Notes: generated by a model from the letters alone, not told the origin. DNA of 26,658 bases from JAHFOW01 sp046350595 (GCA_046350595.1 JAXMAC010000040.1:1-26658); one strand, 5' to 3'. Positions 1 through 7,473 are shown, counted from the first letter of the stretch. Program-made: numbers and translations.

Positions 1-35
1 CGAAATTTAGGCCGGTGAAGACCTAGGAGGATATT

Positions 36-569
36 GTGACTATTGGAGAGACGGAGGTTGCAGGTAGCACGGCCACGGACTCATCCGGTTCTGTCATAAA
101 TCAAGACGGGATTATTACAGAGACAACGGGTGGGTCAACAGGAAGCGGAAGTAGCTATATTTCAAGTAAGAGTGTTCAGCGTGCGCCAATTACTGAATAC
201 GAGGAGTTTCAAGAGATAACAAGCCGTACGTATGTTTCTATTGAAGAAGAAAAAGAGCATTACATTTCACAGCTAAAAAACCAACCACGACGACACGCCT
301 TCTGGCAGCTCAAGCCAAGACAGCCGATCCCCATTACGACCTCCGATGTAAAACCAGCGGTTGTGATAGGGTCTATTAAAGAACGTTTTGAAAAGGCAGT
401 TTATGCCATACATCACAGACCCACAGAAGAAGTAAATAAAGAAATTAATGCGCGGGTTAAAAAATATTTAGAGCACAAGGAGACGATAGAAACTACAGCA
501 AGAATGTTGAATTCAGAAGAACCCGCAACTTTCAGAGACACCAAAAAGCCCAAATTACTTGAAGAATAG
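36..569 (+). CDS. Hypothetical protein with Ser/Thr/Gly-rich N-terminus
   Basis: I do not recognise this 177-residue protein. The GTG start is supported by AGGAGG at 25-30, five bases upstream. Residues 1-45 are low-complexity (Ser, Thr, Gly, few charges) and probably disordered. Residues 50-177 are charged and mostly helical in character, with no membrane segment, signal peptide or cysteine motif. It is the first of three plus-strand genes leading to the VirD4-like ATPase at 1588, with a 72-base gap to the next gene, so a role in DNA transfer is possible, but that rests on position only. The strong ribosome binding site and uninterrupted frame make it a likely real gene. Confidence 0.75.
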   Translation: MTIGETEVAGSTATDSSGSVINQDGIITETTGGSTGSGSSYISSKSVQRAPITEYEEFQEITSRTYVSIEEEKEHYISQLKNQPRRHAFWQLKPRQPIPITTSDVKPAVVIGSIKERFEKAVYAIHHRPTEEVNKEINARVKKYLEHKETIETTARMLNSEEPATFRDTKKPKLLEE

Positions 570-641
570 AAAGCATTGCTATAGGCATGCTTAAAATATT
601 AAGGGATAGGGGGATTTTATAGGGTACGGAGGATATATGAA

Positions 642-1439
642 ATGGAATTAGAGTCAAACACTATTGAGGAGTTAAAAAAAGAGATTGCATTGTTAAAAAG
701 AAAGTTAGAACCTGATGAGCTTGCAAAACAAATTGATAAATCTTATTTTTCAGTGAATAACTTAAGGTGTTTTTTGCAGATTCTTTCTATTATTATGACT
801 ATTTTTGTAGGTGTTGCAGCAGGTTTTGGGTTTTTTGGCGTAAAAAATATTCTTTCTATTGGTGAAACAGAGAGTGCGATGAGAGATCGTTATGGAAATT
901 TCCAATCTAAAGAGAAATTGTTGACTGAAAAAGTAGATACAATCGAAAAGAATCTAAAGGATATTTCATCTATCTTTAATAACGTAAGTATAGCGAAGAA
1001 CAAGGTTCTTAGTGCTCGCGAACAGCAATTGTTGATGTTCTTAGCGAAAGAAATAGATCCAAAAAGTCCGCTTTTCAAATATAATATGGCGGTTTGTGCA
1101 ACCAACTTTGGCAGATACGATGAGGCGCTTCAATATCTTTCTGAGATTGATTTGAATAGCGTACCGGCAAATACGCTTAATATCGAGTGGGCAAAAGATC
1201 TTAAGAGAATATGTGAGAACTTTAAAAAAAACCCACCCAAAGAACCGCGGCTTGGAGACCCACCAAAAGGGGCTACTGTTGATGTGTATACTTATGCGAA
1301 CGCACAACTTTTTGGAAATATTGTTGGTTCGTTATTGACGAATGGATATTTAAATCCCCAACAGGCCGAGAGCATCTTTGGAAAAGCACAAGAAAGAGCT
1401 AAAGAGGCTTATGGAGATGCTTTGATCAAGACATGGTGA
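642..1439 (+). CDS. Single-pass membrane protein with coiled coil
   Basis: This 265-residue protein is of unknown family. Residues 5-32 form a Leu/Lys/Glu heptad-like coiled coil. Residues about 44-67 are one strongly hydrophobic transmembrane segment ending in Gly/Phe-rich sequence. A second helical, charged region follows at about 85-110. Residues 130-175 look like a pair of TPR-type helices (a short N-Y-N-M-A-V-C...G-R-Y-D-E-A-L-Q-Y-L pattern). The ATG at 642 has GGAGG at 628-632; a competing ATG at 637 reads only four codons. It sits between an unknown gene and a VirD4-like ATPase, so it may be a membrane accessory of the transfer apparatus; that is inference from context. No catalytic motif is visible. 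Confidence 0.75.
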   Translation: MELESNTIEELKKEIALLKRKLEPDELAKQIDKSYFSVNNLRCFLQILSIIMTIFVGVAAGFGFFGVKNILSIGETESAMRDRYGNFQSKEKLLTEKVDTIEKNLKDISSIFNNVSIAKNKVLSAREQQLLMFLAKEIDPKSPLFKYNMAVCATNFGRYDEALQYLSEIDLNSVPANTLNIEWAKDLKRICENFKKNPPKEPRLGDPPKGATVDVYTYANAQLFGNIVGSLLTNGYLNPQQAESIFGKAQERAKEAYGDALIKTW

Positions 1440-1587
1440 CAGTATAGAACATCATTTTATTCACGGCATCTATTCCTTTCCCCAAAAACCATCTATAATA
1501 ATACTATCCAGCCCCCAATACCTCTTTGGCTCGTCGACCAACACGTATGCCAAAGAAACACCCCCTTATTAAGCAGGCAAAGGGTTC

Positions 1588-2940
1588 GTGTTATTCAGAG
1601 AAGATTCCCAGCTTAATGGGCTCTTGTCTGAAGCGGATTGGGGGCTGGATAGTGCCTCTATGCCTCACGACATTACACATCTTGCCCAAACCAATTACCG
1701 ACATGATGATCGGGTCTTTGGTATTAAGCAGGCCGACCGTAGGCTGCATATGTATGTGCTGGGGAAGACCGGTAGCGGCAAAAGCACCCTTATAAAAAAT
1801 CTCGTTGGTCAAGACATTCAGAACGGACACGGAGTCGGGGTAATAGATGCTCACGGCGATTTAATCAAGGATATCCTGAATCTCTGTCCAATGGGGCGAA
1901 CCAACGATATCGTATATTTTGATCCGGCAGACCATGATCACCCCATCGGCTTTAATATTTTAGAGTCGGTTTCACCGCAACAACGGCCTTTGGTCGCCTC
2001 TCAGGTTATTTCCGTTTTTAGAAATATTTGGCAAGATTCCTGGGGGCCTCGTCTGGAATATATTTTGTATAATTCGGTAACGTCTCTTTTGGATTCCGAA
2101 GGCAACACCCTTTTGGGTATCCCCAGGCTTCTGACTGATGAAAAATTTCGGGACAGGGTAGTAAGGCAGATTAAAAATCCTGTAGTTAAAAAATTTTGGC
2201 TTAATGAATATGACAGGTACAGCTCGAATTTCAAGCAGGAGGCAATCGCGCCGGTGTTAAACAAAGTAGGCCAGTTTTTGGCTGATCCGCAGATACGCAA
2301 TATCGTTGGCCAGCCAAAGAATAAAATCGATATGGGTTTTATGATGGATAATCGGAGGATTCTGCTTTGCAATTTGGCTAAAGGAAGCATTGGGGATGAT
2401 AAGACGCGTTTGCTTGGTTCTTTGCTTGTTACAAAACTTTTTTTGGCCGCACTTAAAAGGACAACCCAGCCAGAGGAAGAAAGAAGGGATTTTTACCTGT
2501 ACATTGATGAGTGTCAAAACTTATCAACTGAAATCTTTGCCTCTATTTTATCTGAGGCAAGAAAATATCGCCTTAATCTTATTTTGGCCCATCAGTATTT
2601 AGAGCAAATTCCCAAAGAAATTAAGAGCGCTATTTTGGGAAATGTCGGGACATTGATTACCTTTCGATTGGGGTTAGAAGACGCTTTAGAGTTGGAAAAT
2701 GAGTTTAAGGCTAAATTTACGGCTGCGGATTTAGAGAATATCGGTAAGCACCAAATTTACCTTAAGTTGGCGATTGATGGTGTTACCAGCCAACCCTTTT
2801 CAGCAAAGACCATTTTGCCTAAGATAAGCCAGGATTTTAGGAATAACGTAGAGGGGATTATAAGGACTTCGCGGCAGAAGTACGGTGTACCCAGGGAGAT
2901 CGTGGAGGATAAGATCAATCGGTGGTTGGGTGTAAAATAA
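1588..2940 (+). CDS. VirD4/TraG-like type IV coupling ATPase (complete, first copy)
   Basis: A 450-residue P-loop ATPase of the VirD4/TraG/TrwB family, which in conjugation pumps DNA to the type IV channel. Walker A is GKTGSGKS at residues 59-66; Walker B is LYIDEC at about 294-299, followed by N-L-S-T; an A-H-Q-Y sensor motif lies at 324-327. The sequence just before Walker A (FGIKQADRRLHMYVLGK) is typical of the compact versions found on elements of uncultured bacteria. No N-terminal membrane segments are present, so it is a soluble variant or depends on a membrane partner such as the 642-1439 product. The GTG start is weakly supported (AAAGGG three bases upstream) and an in-frame stop lies at 1570-1572, so the N-terminus cannot extend much. 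A second, different member of the family starts at 25510. The family is secure; transfer role is inferred. Confidence 0.88.
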   Translation: MLFREDSQLNGLLSEADWGLDSASMPHDITHLAQTNYRHDDRVFGIKQADRRLHMYVLGKTGSGKSTLIKNLVGQDIQNGHGVGVIDAHGDLIKDILNLCPMGRTNDIVYFDPADHDHPIGFNILESVSPQQRPLVASQVISVFRNIWQDSWGPRLEYILYNSVTSLLDSEGNTLLGIPRLLTDEKFRDRVVRQIKNPVVKKFWLNEYDRYSSNFKQEAIAPVLNKVGQFLADPQIRNIVGQPKNKIDMGFMMDNRRILLCNLAKGSIGDDKTRLLGSLLVTKLFLAALKRTTQPEEERRDFYLYIDECQNLSTEIFASILSEARKYRLNLILAHQYLEQIPKEIKSAILGNVGTLITFRLGLEDALELENEFKAKFTAADLENIGKHQIYLKLAIDGVTSQPFSAKTILPKISQDFRNNVEGIIRTSRQKYGVPREIVEDKINRWLGVK

Positions 2941-3060
2941 AGGTAGTGTAGTTAGCCTTTTGGGTTTGGCAGGAAATTATTAACGACAGGCCTCAGCGTG
3001 TTTGCGGAACGCTAAGCGTGTAGCAAATCAGCAGGATGTCCTGGTTCAGCGGTTCTTTGT

Positions 3061-3765
3061 TCAAGCTCGAGGCGTTGTCACGATGGCGGAGACAAGGTCA
3101 AACAGCGCATCCTTGAGTTTTTCCCTGCCTTCTGAAATGCTTTTGTAATGTTCACATTCCTCATTTTCCAGTGTTTCCATAAACTTCTCGTATGTCAGGT
3201 TAGTTATATGTTCGAGGTTGGACACATAAAGGTGCAGATTCTCAATTTTCTCGAAACTAAGACAGAGGCCGTCAGCAGATTCTACGCAAGTATCTACAGC
3301 TTTAATGATCTTGCCCAGGTGTCTTATGTTTCTTTTTCTTGTTTTTTCATCCACTTTCTTGTTATGGATAGCAATACACAACCTGTCCAGTGTTTCCTTT
3401 GATACCTCAGATAGTTTTGCCTTTAAGGTCTCTTCATTTCTGGTACGGCGTTTAACTTCGCCAGCTAGGTCGCGTAAGAGTAGTATAATGCGATAAGCAA
3501 CGTATTTTCTTAGAGCAAGTTGGCTAATCAGCTTATCTGATAAATCCAGCAATATGTGACACTCTCGCGCCAAATCCTTAGCCGTTTGTATTATTGCATC
3601 ACGTTCATCTTTTCTTTTGAAATGACGTGTAACCGCAAAGCTCGTTAACGCCCCGGTAACCAAGCCTGACAAGACACTAAGGACAATCTGCCAGCCATAG
3701 GCTTCCATAAACTGGCTAAAGCACATTTCTTGACAGTCCTTGCGTCGCTTGGTATTTGTTATCAT
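3061..3765 (-). CDS. Hypothetical N-terminally membrane-anchored helical protein
   Basis: A 234-residue protein I cannot assign. Residues about 25-45 (WQIVLSVLSGLVTGALTSFA) form one transmembrane segment followed by a positively charged stop-transfer stretch (RHFKRKDER), so the long C-terminal part would be cytoplasmic. That part is alpha-helical and rich in Lys/Glu/Leu. The ATG at 3765 has no ribosome binding site. The ATG at 3726 (residue 14) has AAGGA ten bases upstream and may be the true start, giving 221 residues that begin just before the membrane segment. A short reading frame at 3716-3787 with a good ribosome binding site overlaps this second start and could couple translation. The gene stands alone after the primase terminator. 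Confidence 0.65.
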   Translation of the reverse strand: MITNTKRRKDCQEMCFSQFMEAYGWQIVLSVLSGLVTGALTSFAVTRHFKRKDERDAIIQTAKDLARECHILLDLSDKLISQLALRKYVAYRIILLLRDLAGEVKRRTRNEETLKAKLSEVSKETLDRLCIAIHNKKVDEKTRKRNIRHLGKIIKAVDTCVESADGLCLSFEKIENLHLYVSNLEHITNLTYEKFMETLENEECEHYKSISEGREKLKDALFDLVSAIVTTPRA

Positions 3766-3787
3766 GGCATTTTATGCCGATCAGCAT
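3716..3787 (-). CDS. Possible 23-codon leader ORF
   Basis: On the minus strand AGGGAGG (3794-3800) precedes an ATG at 3787 that opens 23 codons and stops with TAG at 3716. The stop lies about 10 bases past the internal ATG (3726) of the membrane-anchored protein in another frame. This is the layout of a translationally coupled leader. The peptide resembles nothing known. It could equally be chance, or the ribosome binding site could mark a frameshifted N-terminus of the main gene. Confidence 0.22.
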   Translation of the reverse strand: MLIGIKCHDNKYQATQGLSRNVL

Positions 3788-3907
3788 AAAAAACCTCCCT
3801 TATCACCGCCCAACAGTTATCTTTATTCTATAATTGGAGATATGATATTCCGCTGGTATAATTGGTTGCAAGTAAAATCTACAAAACTTAAAAGGCCCTT
3901 AAAAGAT

Positions 3908-3935
3908 AAAGGGCTGGTATAAATACCAGCCCTTT
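3908..3935 (-). terminator. Intrinsic terminator after the primase gene
   Basis: A perfect 12-bp stem, AAAGGGCTGGTA (3908-3919) with its complement at 3924-3935, closes a TAAA loop. Read on the minus strand it begins 18 bases after the primase stop and is followed by ATCTTTT. A smaller stem (3940-3945 with 3949-3954) overlaps the primase stop codon. Confidence 0.8.
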
Positions 3936-3952
3936 GATTAAAGGGTTGCCCT

Positions 3953-4942
3953 TTAACTTAGGAATTCCTTAATTTCCTCACTACTCAGATTGTCCGGTTG
4001 TTTGCCTTCGGGCAGATTTACAACTTTTACAAATACTTTGGTTATAAGTTGAGATAAAACATCGTCTTTGCATTCTTGACCAGCTTTGTCTCCGTTAAAC
4101 ATCAAGACAACCTTTCCTTGCGATCCTACGGTATCAATAATTAATTTTTCTTGTTCTTCGCTTAAAGACGATCCCATCAAGGCAACCACATTTTTAAAGC
4201 CTGCTTGCCATACTTTCATACAGCCAAAAAAACCCTCTACTAAAATTAAGCCTTTTTCTTTGGCCAGTTCTCTTGTCCGATGAAGATTAAACACCACCAG
4301 CGACTTGTAGAAATTCGGCGGTATCTTATATTTTCCCTCTCCTTCAGGCGGTTCTTCGTTAATCCATCTGCCGGTATAAGCTACAAGCTCACCGGTTTCG
4401 TTGTGAATGGGGATAGCGATCCTGTCTTTCATCAGTCCTTTTGCGCAAAAACCGATACCGAAATACTCTATGGTTTCTTGATTCAGTCCCCGTTCTTTTA
4501 AGTAGACGTGGTTAGGATCAAGCTTGTTTAGTGTAAATTGCAACGGTTGGTTTTTTCTTTCTTCCTGTGGTGGTTCTTTTTTCTCTTTAACTAGTTTAGC
4601 TTGGTGGGTGTCTTTTGCGTCATTTTCTTGCGGGCTATTTGGTTCTATATTAAACCATTCTTGAATTTTCACGGCTGCGCTTCTGATGTCTGTGTTTTCC
4701 ATTTTGGCAACAAAGTCAAGGATGTTGCCGCCGCCATGACAATCACCAAAACAATTGAAGTTATTTTTAGTCAAAGAGACGTGGAATTGATTTTGGTTAG
4801 TTCCTTTGTGGATAGGGCAGGGGCCAACCAGTGCGTGAGTAGAGTCTTTGCGCTTCATTTTCGCCAATAAACCATAATGATCTAAAATCGATTCAATGCT
4901 TACCTTTTCTTTAATTGTTTTAAAATCTACCCATTTAGCCAT
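3953..4942 (-). CDS. Small DNA primase (CHC2 zinc finger + Toprim)
   Basis: A 329-residue primase-type protein, expected to make RNA primers for plasmid replication or for the complementary strand after transfer. An N-terminal CHC2-type zinc finger is visible: C42-x2-H45 and C64-x3-C68 followed by HGGGNILDF. A Lys/Glu-rich linker spans about 105-130. A Toprim domain follows with VEG (E236) and the metal motif at 283-285. There the usual D-x-D reads N-G-D (N283, codon AAC), so one expected acidic ligand is missing. The C-terminal helicase-binding domain of chromosomal DnaG is absent, and the protein is about half DnaG length, as is usual for plasmid and phage primases. ATG at 4942 has AAAGGA seven bases upstream. 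It has its own promoter (5001-5028) and a strong terminator. Family assignment is firm; activity is uncertain because of N283. Confidence 0.85.
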   Translation of the reverse strand: MAKWVDFKTIKEKVSIESILDHYGLLAKMKRKDSTHALVGPCPIHKGTNQNQFHVSLTKNNFNCFGDCHGGGNILDFVAKMENTDIRSAAVKIQEWFNIEPNSPQENDAKDTHQAKLVKEKKEPPQEERKNQPLQFTLNKLDPNHVYLKERGLNQETIEYFGIGFCAKGLMKDRIAIPIHNETGELVAYTGRWINEEPPEGEGKYKIPPNFYKSLVVFNLHRTRELAKEKGLILVEGFFGCMKVWQAGFKNVVALMGSSLSEEQEKLIIDTVGSQGKVVLMFNGDKAGQECKDDVLSQLITKVFVKVVNLPEGKQPDNLSSEEIKEFLS

Positions 4943-5000
4943 AAAGGTATCCTTTCTTTAGTTAATATTTTAATGATTTAAAAAGTACAGGTCTATTGGA

Positions 5001-5028
5001 ATGATAGGGTAAGGGTGAATTCAGTCAA
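5001..5028 (-). promoter_or_regulatory. Promoter of the primase gene
   Basis: On the minus strand TTGACT (5023-5028) and TATCAT (5001-5006) are separated by 16 bp, each matching five of six consensus bases. The start of transcription would fall near 4994, about 50 bases before the primase ATG, and just after the terminator at 5057-5079. Confidence 0.6.
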
Positions 5029-5056
5029 GAGGCTTGGATTTACGGAGAAAAAGAGA

Positions 5057-5079
5057 TCCCCGCACTTGTTGTGCGGGGA
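5057..5079 (-). terminator. Intrinsic terminator after the small RHH gene
   Basis: A perfect 9-bp G+C-rich stem, TCCCCGCAC (5057-5065) with GTGCGGGGA (5071-5079), has a TTGTT loop. On the minus strand it is followed by TCTCTTTTTCTCC. It lies six bases after the stop of the 52-residue gene and insulates it from the primase promoter. Confidence 0.82.
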
Positions 5080-5084
5080 CAGCA

Positions 5085-5243
5085 TTATTCCTCTTTAATG
5101 TAACTTTCTCCATTTGTGCTTTCTGTCTCGTATATAGCCTTTTCTATAATTTTATTGACCAAAGTCGTCATCTTTACACCTTTGCTTTTGGCTAATCTGT
5201 AAAGTTTAGGAATAAGCTCTTCAGAAATTTTTGGGCTGTACAT
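5085..5243 (-). CDS. 52-residue putative ribbon-helix-helix DNA-binding protein
   Basis: A small reading frame of 52 residues on the minus strand. The ATG at 5243 has a purine-rich AGGGAG about eight bases upstream. The first part (YSPKISEELIPKLYRLAKS) reads as a short beta strand followed by an amphipathic helix. A second helix (TTLVNKIIEKAI) follows a turn at K-G-V-K-M, the pattern of the CopG/Arc ribbon-helix-helix fold, in which a dimer inserts a beta sheet into the major groove. The acidic tail is not part of the fold. It lies between the ArdC-like gene and a strong terminator. A dyad at 5289-5307 (ACAGAA-N7-TTCTGT) upstream could be an operator. The protein may be a copy-number or transfer regulator; only the fold is suggested by sequence. 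Confidence 0.6.
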   Translation of the reverse strand: MYSPKISEELIPKLYRLAKSKGVKMTTLVNKIIEKAIYETESTNGESYIKEE

Positions 5244-5407
5244 TCCAATTTCTCCCTGTGTTTAATTGTTAAAGAGCCTTAATTTTTAACAGAACAACTT
5301 ATTCTGTATCATGGGTAGAAAAACGGTGCTTAACGGGTGGTTTACAGTCTTAAGAAGATACGGAAGATAAGAAATAGAGGTTTGTTTATTCGTGGATGAA
5401 TGGGGTG

Positions 5408-6268
5408 TTATTCTTGCTGTAGGATATAATCTGCTGCTTTCTGGGCTTGGGCGGCTGCTAAAACTATAATCTTGGAATCTTTCTTTATAGCCTTTCTCCA
5501 GCCATCAATATAGGCTGCCTGATTCTCAATTGTACTGCTTTCTATACCGGCGTGGCCGCACACAAAGGCGGAGGTCATTTCAGCAACAAGTTCTTCTTTT
5601 CCATATTCAATTGATCCGAAGCGTTCTTTTTCAATCACTTCTTTCCGGCATAATCTGTCATTGTGACCTGTAGCGTGCCCCAATTCATGAAACAGGGTGC
5701 TATAGTAATCTTCTACACTTAGGAAAAGGGTTTGATTTGGCATTTCAACCCTATCGAGACCAGGAATATAACACGCCGATCTCTTACCGTATAAGATTTG
5801 TGGTCGCTTCGGCATGGTATTTACAATAATTTCGCATGATGCGATAGGATTGAAATTTATCTTTGCCTTTTCATTGCATTCAGCGCATGCAGAGCCTTCT
5901 TTAACTTCAATACCTTCAGTTTGCGCCAGGTTAAAAACCGTGTAATATCGAATGAATGGAATCTTTTCTGGCTCTTCCGTCTTATCATCCATTTTCTCAA
6001 TCCAGTTCCAGAATATGACGAGTGTGCCTTTTTCACCTTTCCTAACACTGCCTTTGAGCTCTTGCGCTTGTTTGTAGGTGAGCCAATACGGTGACTCGTA
6101 GTTCTGAACCAACAGAAGGAAGATATTGATCCCACGATACTTCTTTTTCGTAATAAGGTTCCTTTGCATTCCACCTGATGATTTAAAGGGCCTTTTCCAC
6201 GGAATGGTGCCTTTTTCTAACTCATTTAATATCCGATCAGTTATAATTTTGTATACGTCCTTTTTCAC
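5408..6268 (-). CDS. ArdC-like anti-restriction protein (ssDNA-binding + zincin)
   Basis: A protein of about 286 residues with the ArdC architecture. The N-terminal ssDNA-binding domain (DUF1738) is recognisable from the opening D-V-Y-K-I-I-T-D-R-I-L and G-T-I-P-W-K-R-P-F, then Y-R-G-I-N and the S-P-Y-W-L-T-Y-K-Q-A segment. The C-terminal zincin-type peptidase domain carries HELGH (residues 201-205 counting from the upstream ATG) and a second-helix EELVAE as the likely third zinc ligand. ArdC proteins shield incoming plasmid DNA from host restriction. I place the start at GTG 6268 because AGGAAGG lies five bases upstream and family members begin here; the ATG at 6289 has no ribosome binding site. 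C135 and C138 form a C-A-E-C pair in the linker, which could bind metal. A type III restriction operon lies on the same element. Confidence 0.85.
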   Translation of the reverse strand: MKKDVYKIITDRILNELEKGTIPWKRPFKSSGGMQRNLITKKKYRGINIFLLLVQNYESPYWLTYKQAQELKGSVRKGEKGTLVIFWNWIEKMDDKTEEPEKIPFIRYYTVFNLAQTEGIEVKEGSACAECNEKAKINFNPIASCEIIVNTMPKRPQILYGKRSACYIPGLDRVEMPNQTLFLSVEDYYSTLFHELGHATGHNDRLCRKEVIEKERFGSIEYGKEELVAEMTSAFVCGHAGIESSTIENQAAYIDGWRKAIKKDSKIIVLAAAQAQKAADYILQQE

Positions 6269-6426
6269 ATTTCCCTTCCTTTCTTTCATTAAAATGCGAC
6301 ATATAAAAACAGCCGTATTGTAATTTTCTTTACAACCTCATATTTGGTTAACAATGTACCCTTGTTTTTATAGAACAGGTCTGTCTTTAGAATAAAGGAA
6401 CGTACGAAAATGTAAAGGAGGGCAAT

Positions 6427-6510
6427 GTGGATAAGAGGTTTGATTATGAGGACTTGATGGATAGGGTAAAGTATTTGGAGGAAAAACTTGGCATAGACAG
6501 TGTGAAGTAA
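6427..6510 (+). CDS. Possible 27-residue acidic small protein
   Basis: GTG at 6427 follows AAGGAGG (6415-6421) by five bases, an excellent ribosome binding site, and opens 27 codons of mixed charge (many Asp, Glu, Lys) with a single amphipathic helix pattern (L-M-D-R-V-K-Y-L-E-E-K-L). The stop codon is inside a ~95-bp unit (6506-6600) that is repeated at 8006-8110, where it likewise follows a small reading frame. The frame is too short for homology reasoning by eye. The translation signal and the terminator directly after it are the support. Confidence 0.4.
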   Translation: MDKRFDYEDLMDRVKYLEEKLGIDSVK

Positions 6511-6600
6511 TCTGGCAATCGCAAAGGCGGAGGTTGCCTATCGCCTTCCTTTTTGCTTAAAGAGGGTAGAGTGCAGGGAGGCGACCCCAACCCACCCTAG
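6506..6600 (+). repeat. Terminator-bearing repeat unit, copy A
   Basis: About 95 bp that align along their whole length with 8006-8110: AGTAATC, then AATCG-y-AAAGGCGG-r-GG, the CTTTTTGCT tract, CAGGGAGGCG and CCCACCCTA. In each copy the unit starts at the end of a tiny reading frame and ends before a regulator gene (MarR here, an XRE stump at copy B). Copy A has a weaker hairpin, AAGGCG (6524-6529) with CGCCTT (6542-6547), followed by CCTTTTTG. Confidence 0.7.
6524..6554 (+). terminator. Likely intrinsic terminator in repeat copy A
   Basis: AAGGCG (6524-6529) pairs with CGCCTT (6542-6547) and is followed by CCTTTTTG. It is an imperfect version of the 11-bp hairpin of copy B at 8023-8049 and lies directly after the 27-codon frame. 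Confidence 0.55.
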
Positions 6601-6625
6601 GAATGATTGCTATCTTAGAAAATAC

Positions 6626-6654
6626 TTGCAATTCATGCAAATATTATGTATAAT
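6626..6654 (+). promoter_or_regulatory. Promoter with overlapping dyad, upstream of the MarR-type gene
   Basis: TTGCAA (6626-6631) and a perfect TATAAT (6649-6654) have the ideal 17-bp spacing. The dyad TTGCA-N5-TGCAA (6626-6640) covers the -35 hexamer and part of the spacer. MarR-family dimers commonly bind such a dyad and repress their own promoter, so autoregulation is likely, though inferred. Confidence 0.7.
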
Positions 6655-6698
6655 GCAACCAAAATAAACTATTTTATATTTCTGAAACTCCGTGAAGA

Positions 6699-7178
6699 AT
6701 GAAATCAAATAAGCTCAAGAAAGAACTTTCTGGAAATATAGACGCGCTTGTAGCGGAGCTGGCCAACCTTGCTAATGCCAATGTAGAACCTCTGCTAAAC
6801 ATAACAGAGGAGTCACTTCTCCGTTTGTTATTAGAAAAAAGACGGTCTCTGTCAATTGATGAAATAAAAAATACTGTAAAGTTGGACGCCTTTCAAGTCT
6901 CACGTGTTTTGAAAGCGCTAGAAGACTACCGTAGAGAAAATAAAAGGTGTCCGTTAATAAAGAGGAGCATAGATCCCCATGACAAGCGGCACAGGAGGGT
7001 ATCTATTACTGCCATTGGCAAGCAAGTTTTTAAAGAGAAGTTAGATGGAAGGGCGCACCGTCTTGAAGGCCTTTTTGCTCCATTGAATGAAGATGATTTG
7101 ATAATCTTGAATGAGTTGATTAAAAAGATGAGGAGCGGTTTAGACGTTTTAAAAAGGAGTGAAGGAAGAATAGCATAG
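6699..7178 (+). CDS. MarR-family transcriptional regulator
   Basis: A 159-residue winged-helix regulator. Residues 38-60 are the first helices of the domain, 63-77 (D-A-F-Q-V-S-R-V-L-K-A-L-E-D-Y) the recognition helix, and 88-108 the wing. The wing contains the family signature D-P-H-D-K-R-x4-V-S-I-T-A-I-G. The C-terminal helices (130-152) would form the dimer interface. Length is normal for MarR (140-160). The ATG has only a poor ribosome binding site (GAAG). It stands alone behind a strong promoter whose -35 region lies in a dyad, so it probably represses itself. The genes it controls may include the downstream small-ORF region. The ligand is unknown; no cysteine sensor arrangement is evident (only C84). 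Confidence 0.85.
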   Translation: MKSNKLKKELSGNIDALVAELANLANANVEPLLNITEESLLRLLLEKRRSLSIDEIKNTVKLDAFQVSRVLKALEDYRRENKRCPLIKRSIDPHDKRHRRVSITAIGKQVFKEKLDGRAHRLEGLFAPLNEDDLIILNELIKKMRSGLDVLKRSEGRIA

Positions 7179-7216
7179 CAATAAACGGATGTACCAACAG
7201 AATTTTTGGAATTTTG

Positions 7217-7244
7217 TTGACAATCCTTATTATTTATATATTGT
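7217..7244 (+). promoter_or_regulatory. Candidate promoter upstream of the structured leader
   Basis: Perfect TTGACA (7217-7222), 16-bp spacer, TATTGT (7239-7244). It is placed 39 bases after the MarR stop and would transcribe the hairpin-rich region from about 7251. Confidence 0.5.
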
Positions 7245-7272
7245 GAGTGGTCGCAATTAAATCTAAAAAAAA

Positions 7273-7384
7273 AGGCAAGTCCATCCGGGAAGATAGGTTC
7301 TTGCCTAAAACCCGCGTAAGTGCAGTACCGCTTTTTTATTGGCAACAGCTGCCATTATTATTTACGATCCGCACGGGGTTTTTT
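7273..7384 (+). ncRNA. Structured leader or small RNA candidate (unassigned)
   Basis: Downstream of the 7217 promoter, AGGCAAG (7273-7279) pairs with CTTGCCT (7300-7306). AAAACCC (7307-7313) and GTGC (7320-7323) pair with GCAC (7371-7374) and GGGTTTT (7376-7382), the last merging into a run of six T. This looks like a two-hairpin RNA ending in a terminator. I compared it by eye with common riboswitch cores (TPP, FMN, SAM, cobalamin, c-di-GMP, fluoride, guanidine, preQ1) and found no match. Confidence 0.3.
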
Positions 7385-7473
7385 ATTGAATTGCAAATTT
7401 TTAAAGTTCGAAAAGAACAACAAGACTTTTGAATATTAGCAATAAACAGTTGAATGTCAAGCGAAAAATTTTC

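Noticed and set aside
1..26. End of an upstream gene
   Set aside because: One frame is open to a TAG at 24-26, but eight codons are too few to support a call.
1526..1795. 89-codon frame overlapping the start of the first VirD4-like gene
   Set aside because: It overlaps the Walker A coding region out of frame and has no ribosome binding site. I also looked for a frameshifted N-terminal extension of the ATPase here and found no convincing continuity.
4280..4501. Plus-strand frames opposite the primase gene
   Set aside because: They are complements of a well-supported CHC2/Toprim coding sequence and lack start signals.
7247..7432. 61-codon frame in the MarR downstream region
   Set aside because: GTG start without ribosome binding site. 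The frame runs through two hairpins and a terminator-like structure, and its composition is erratic.
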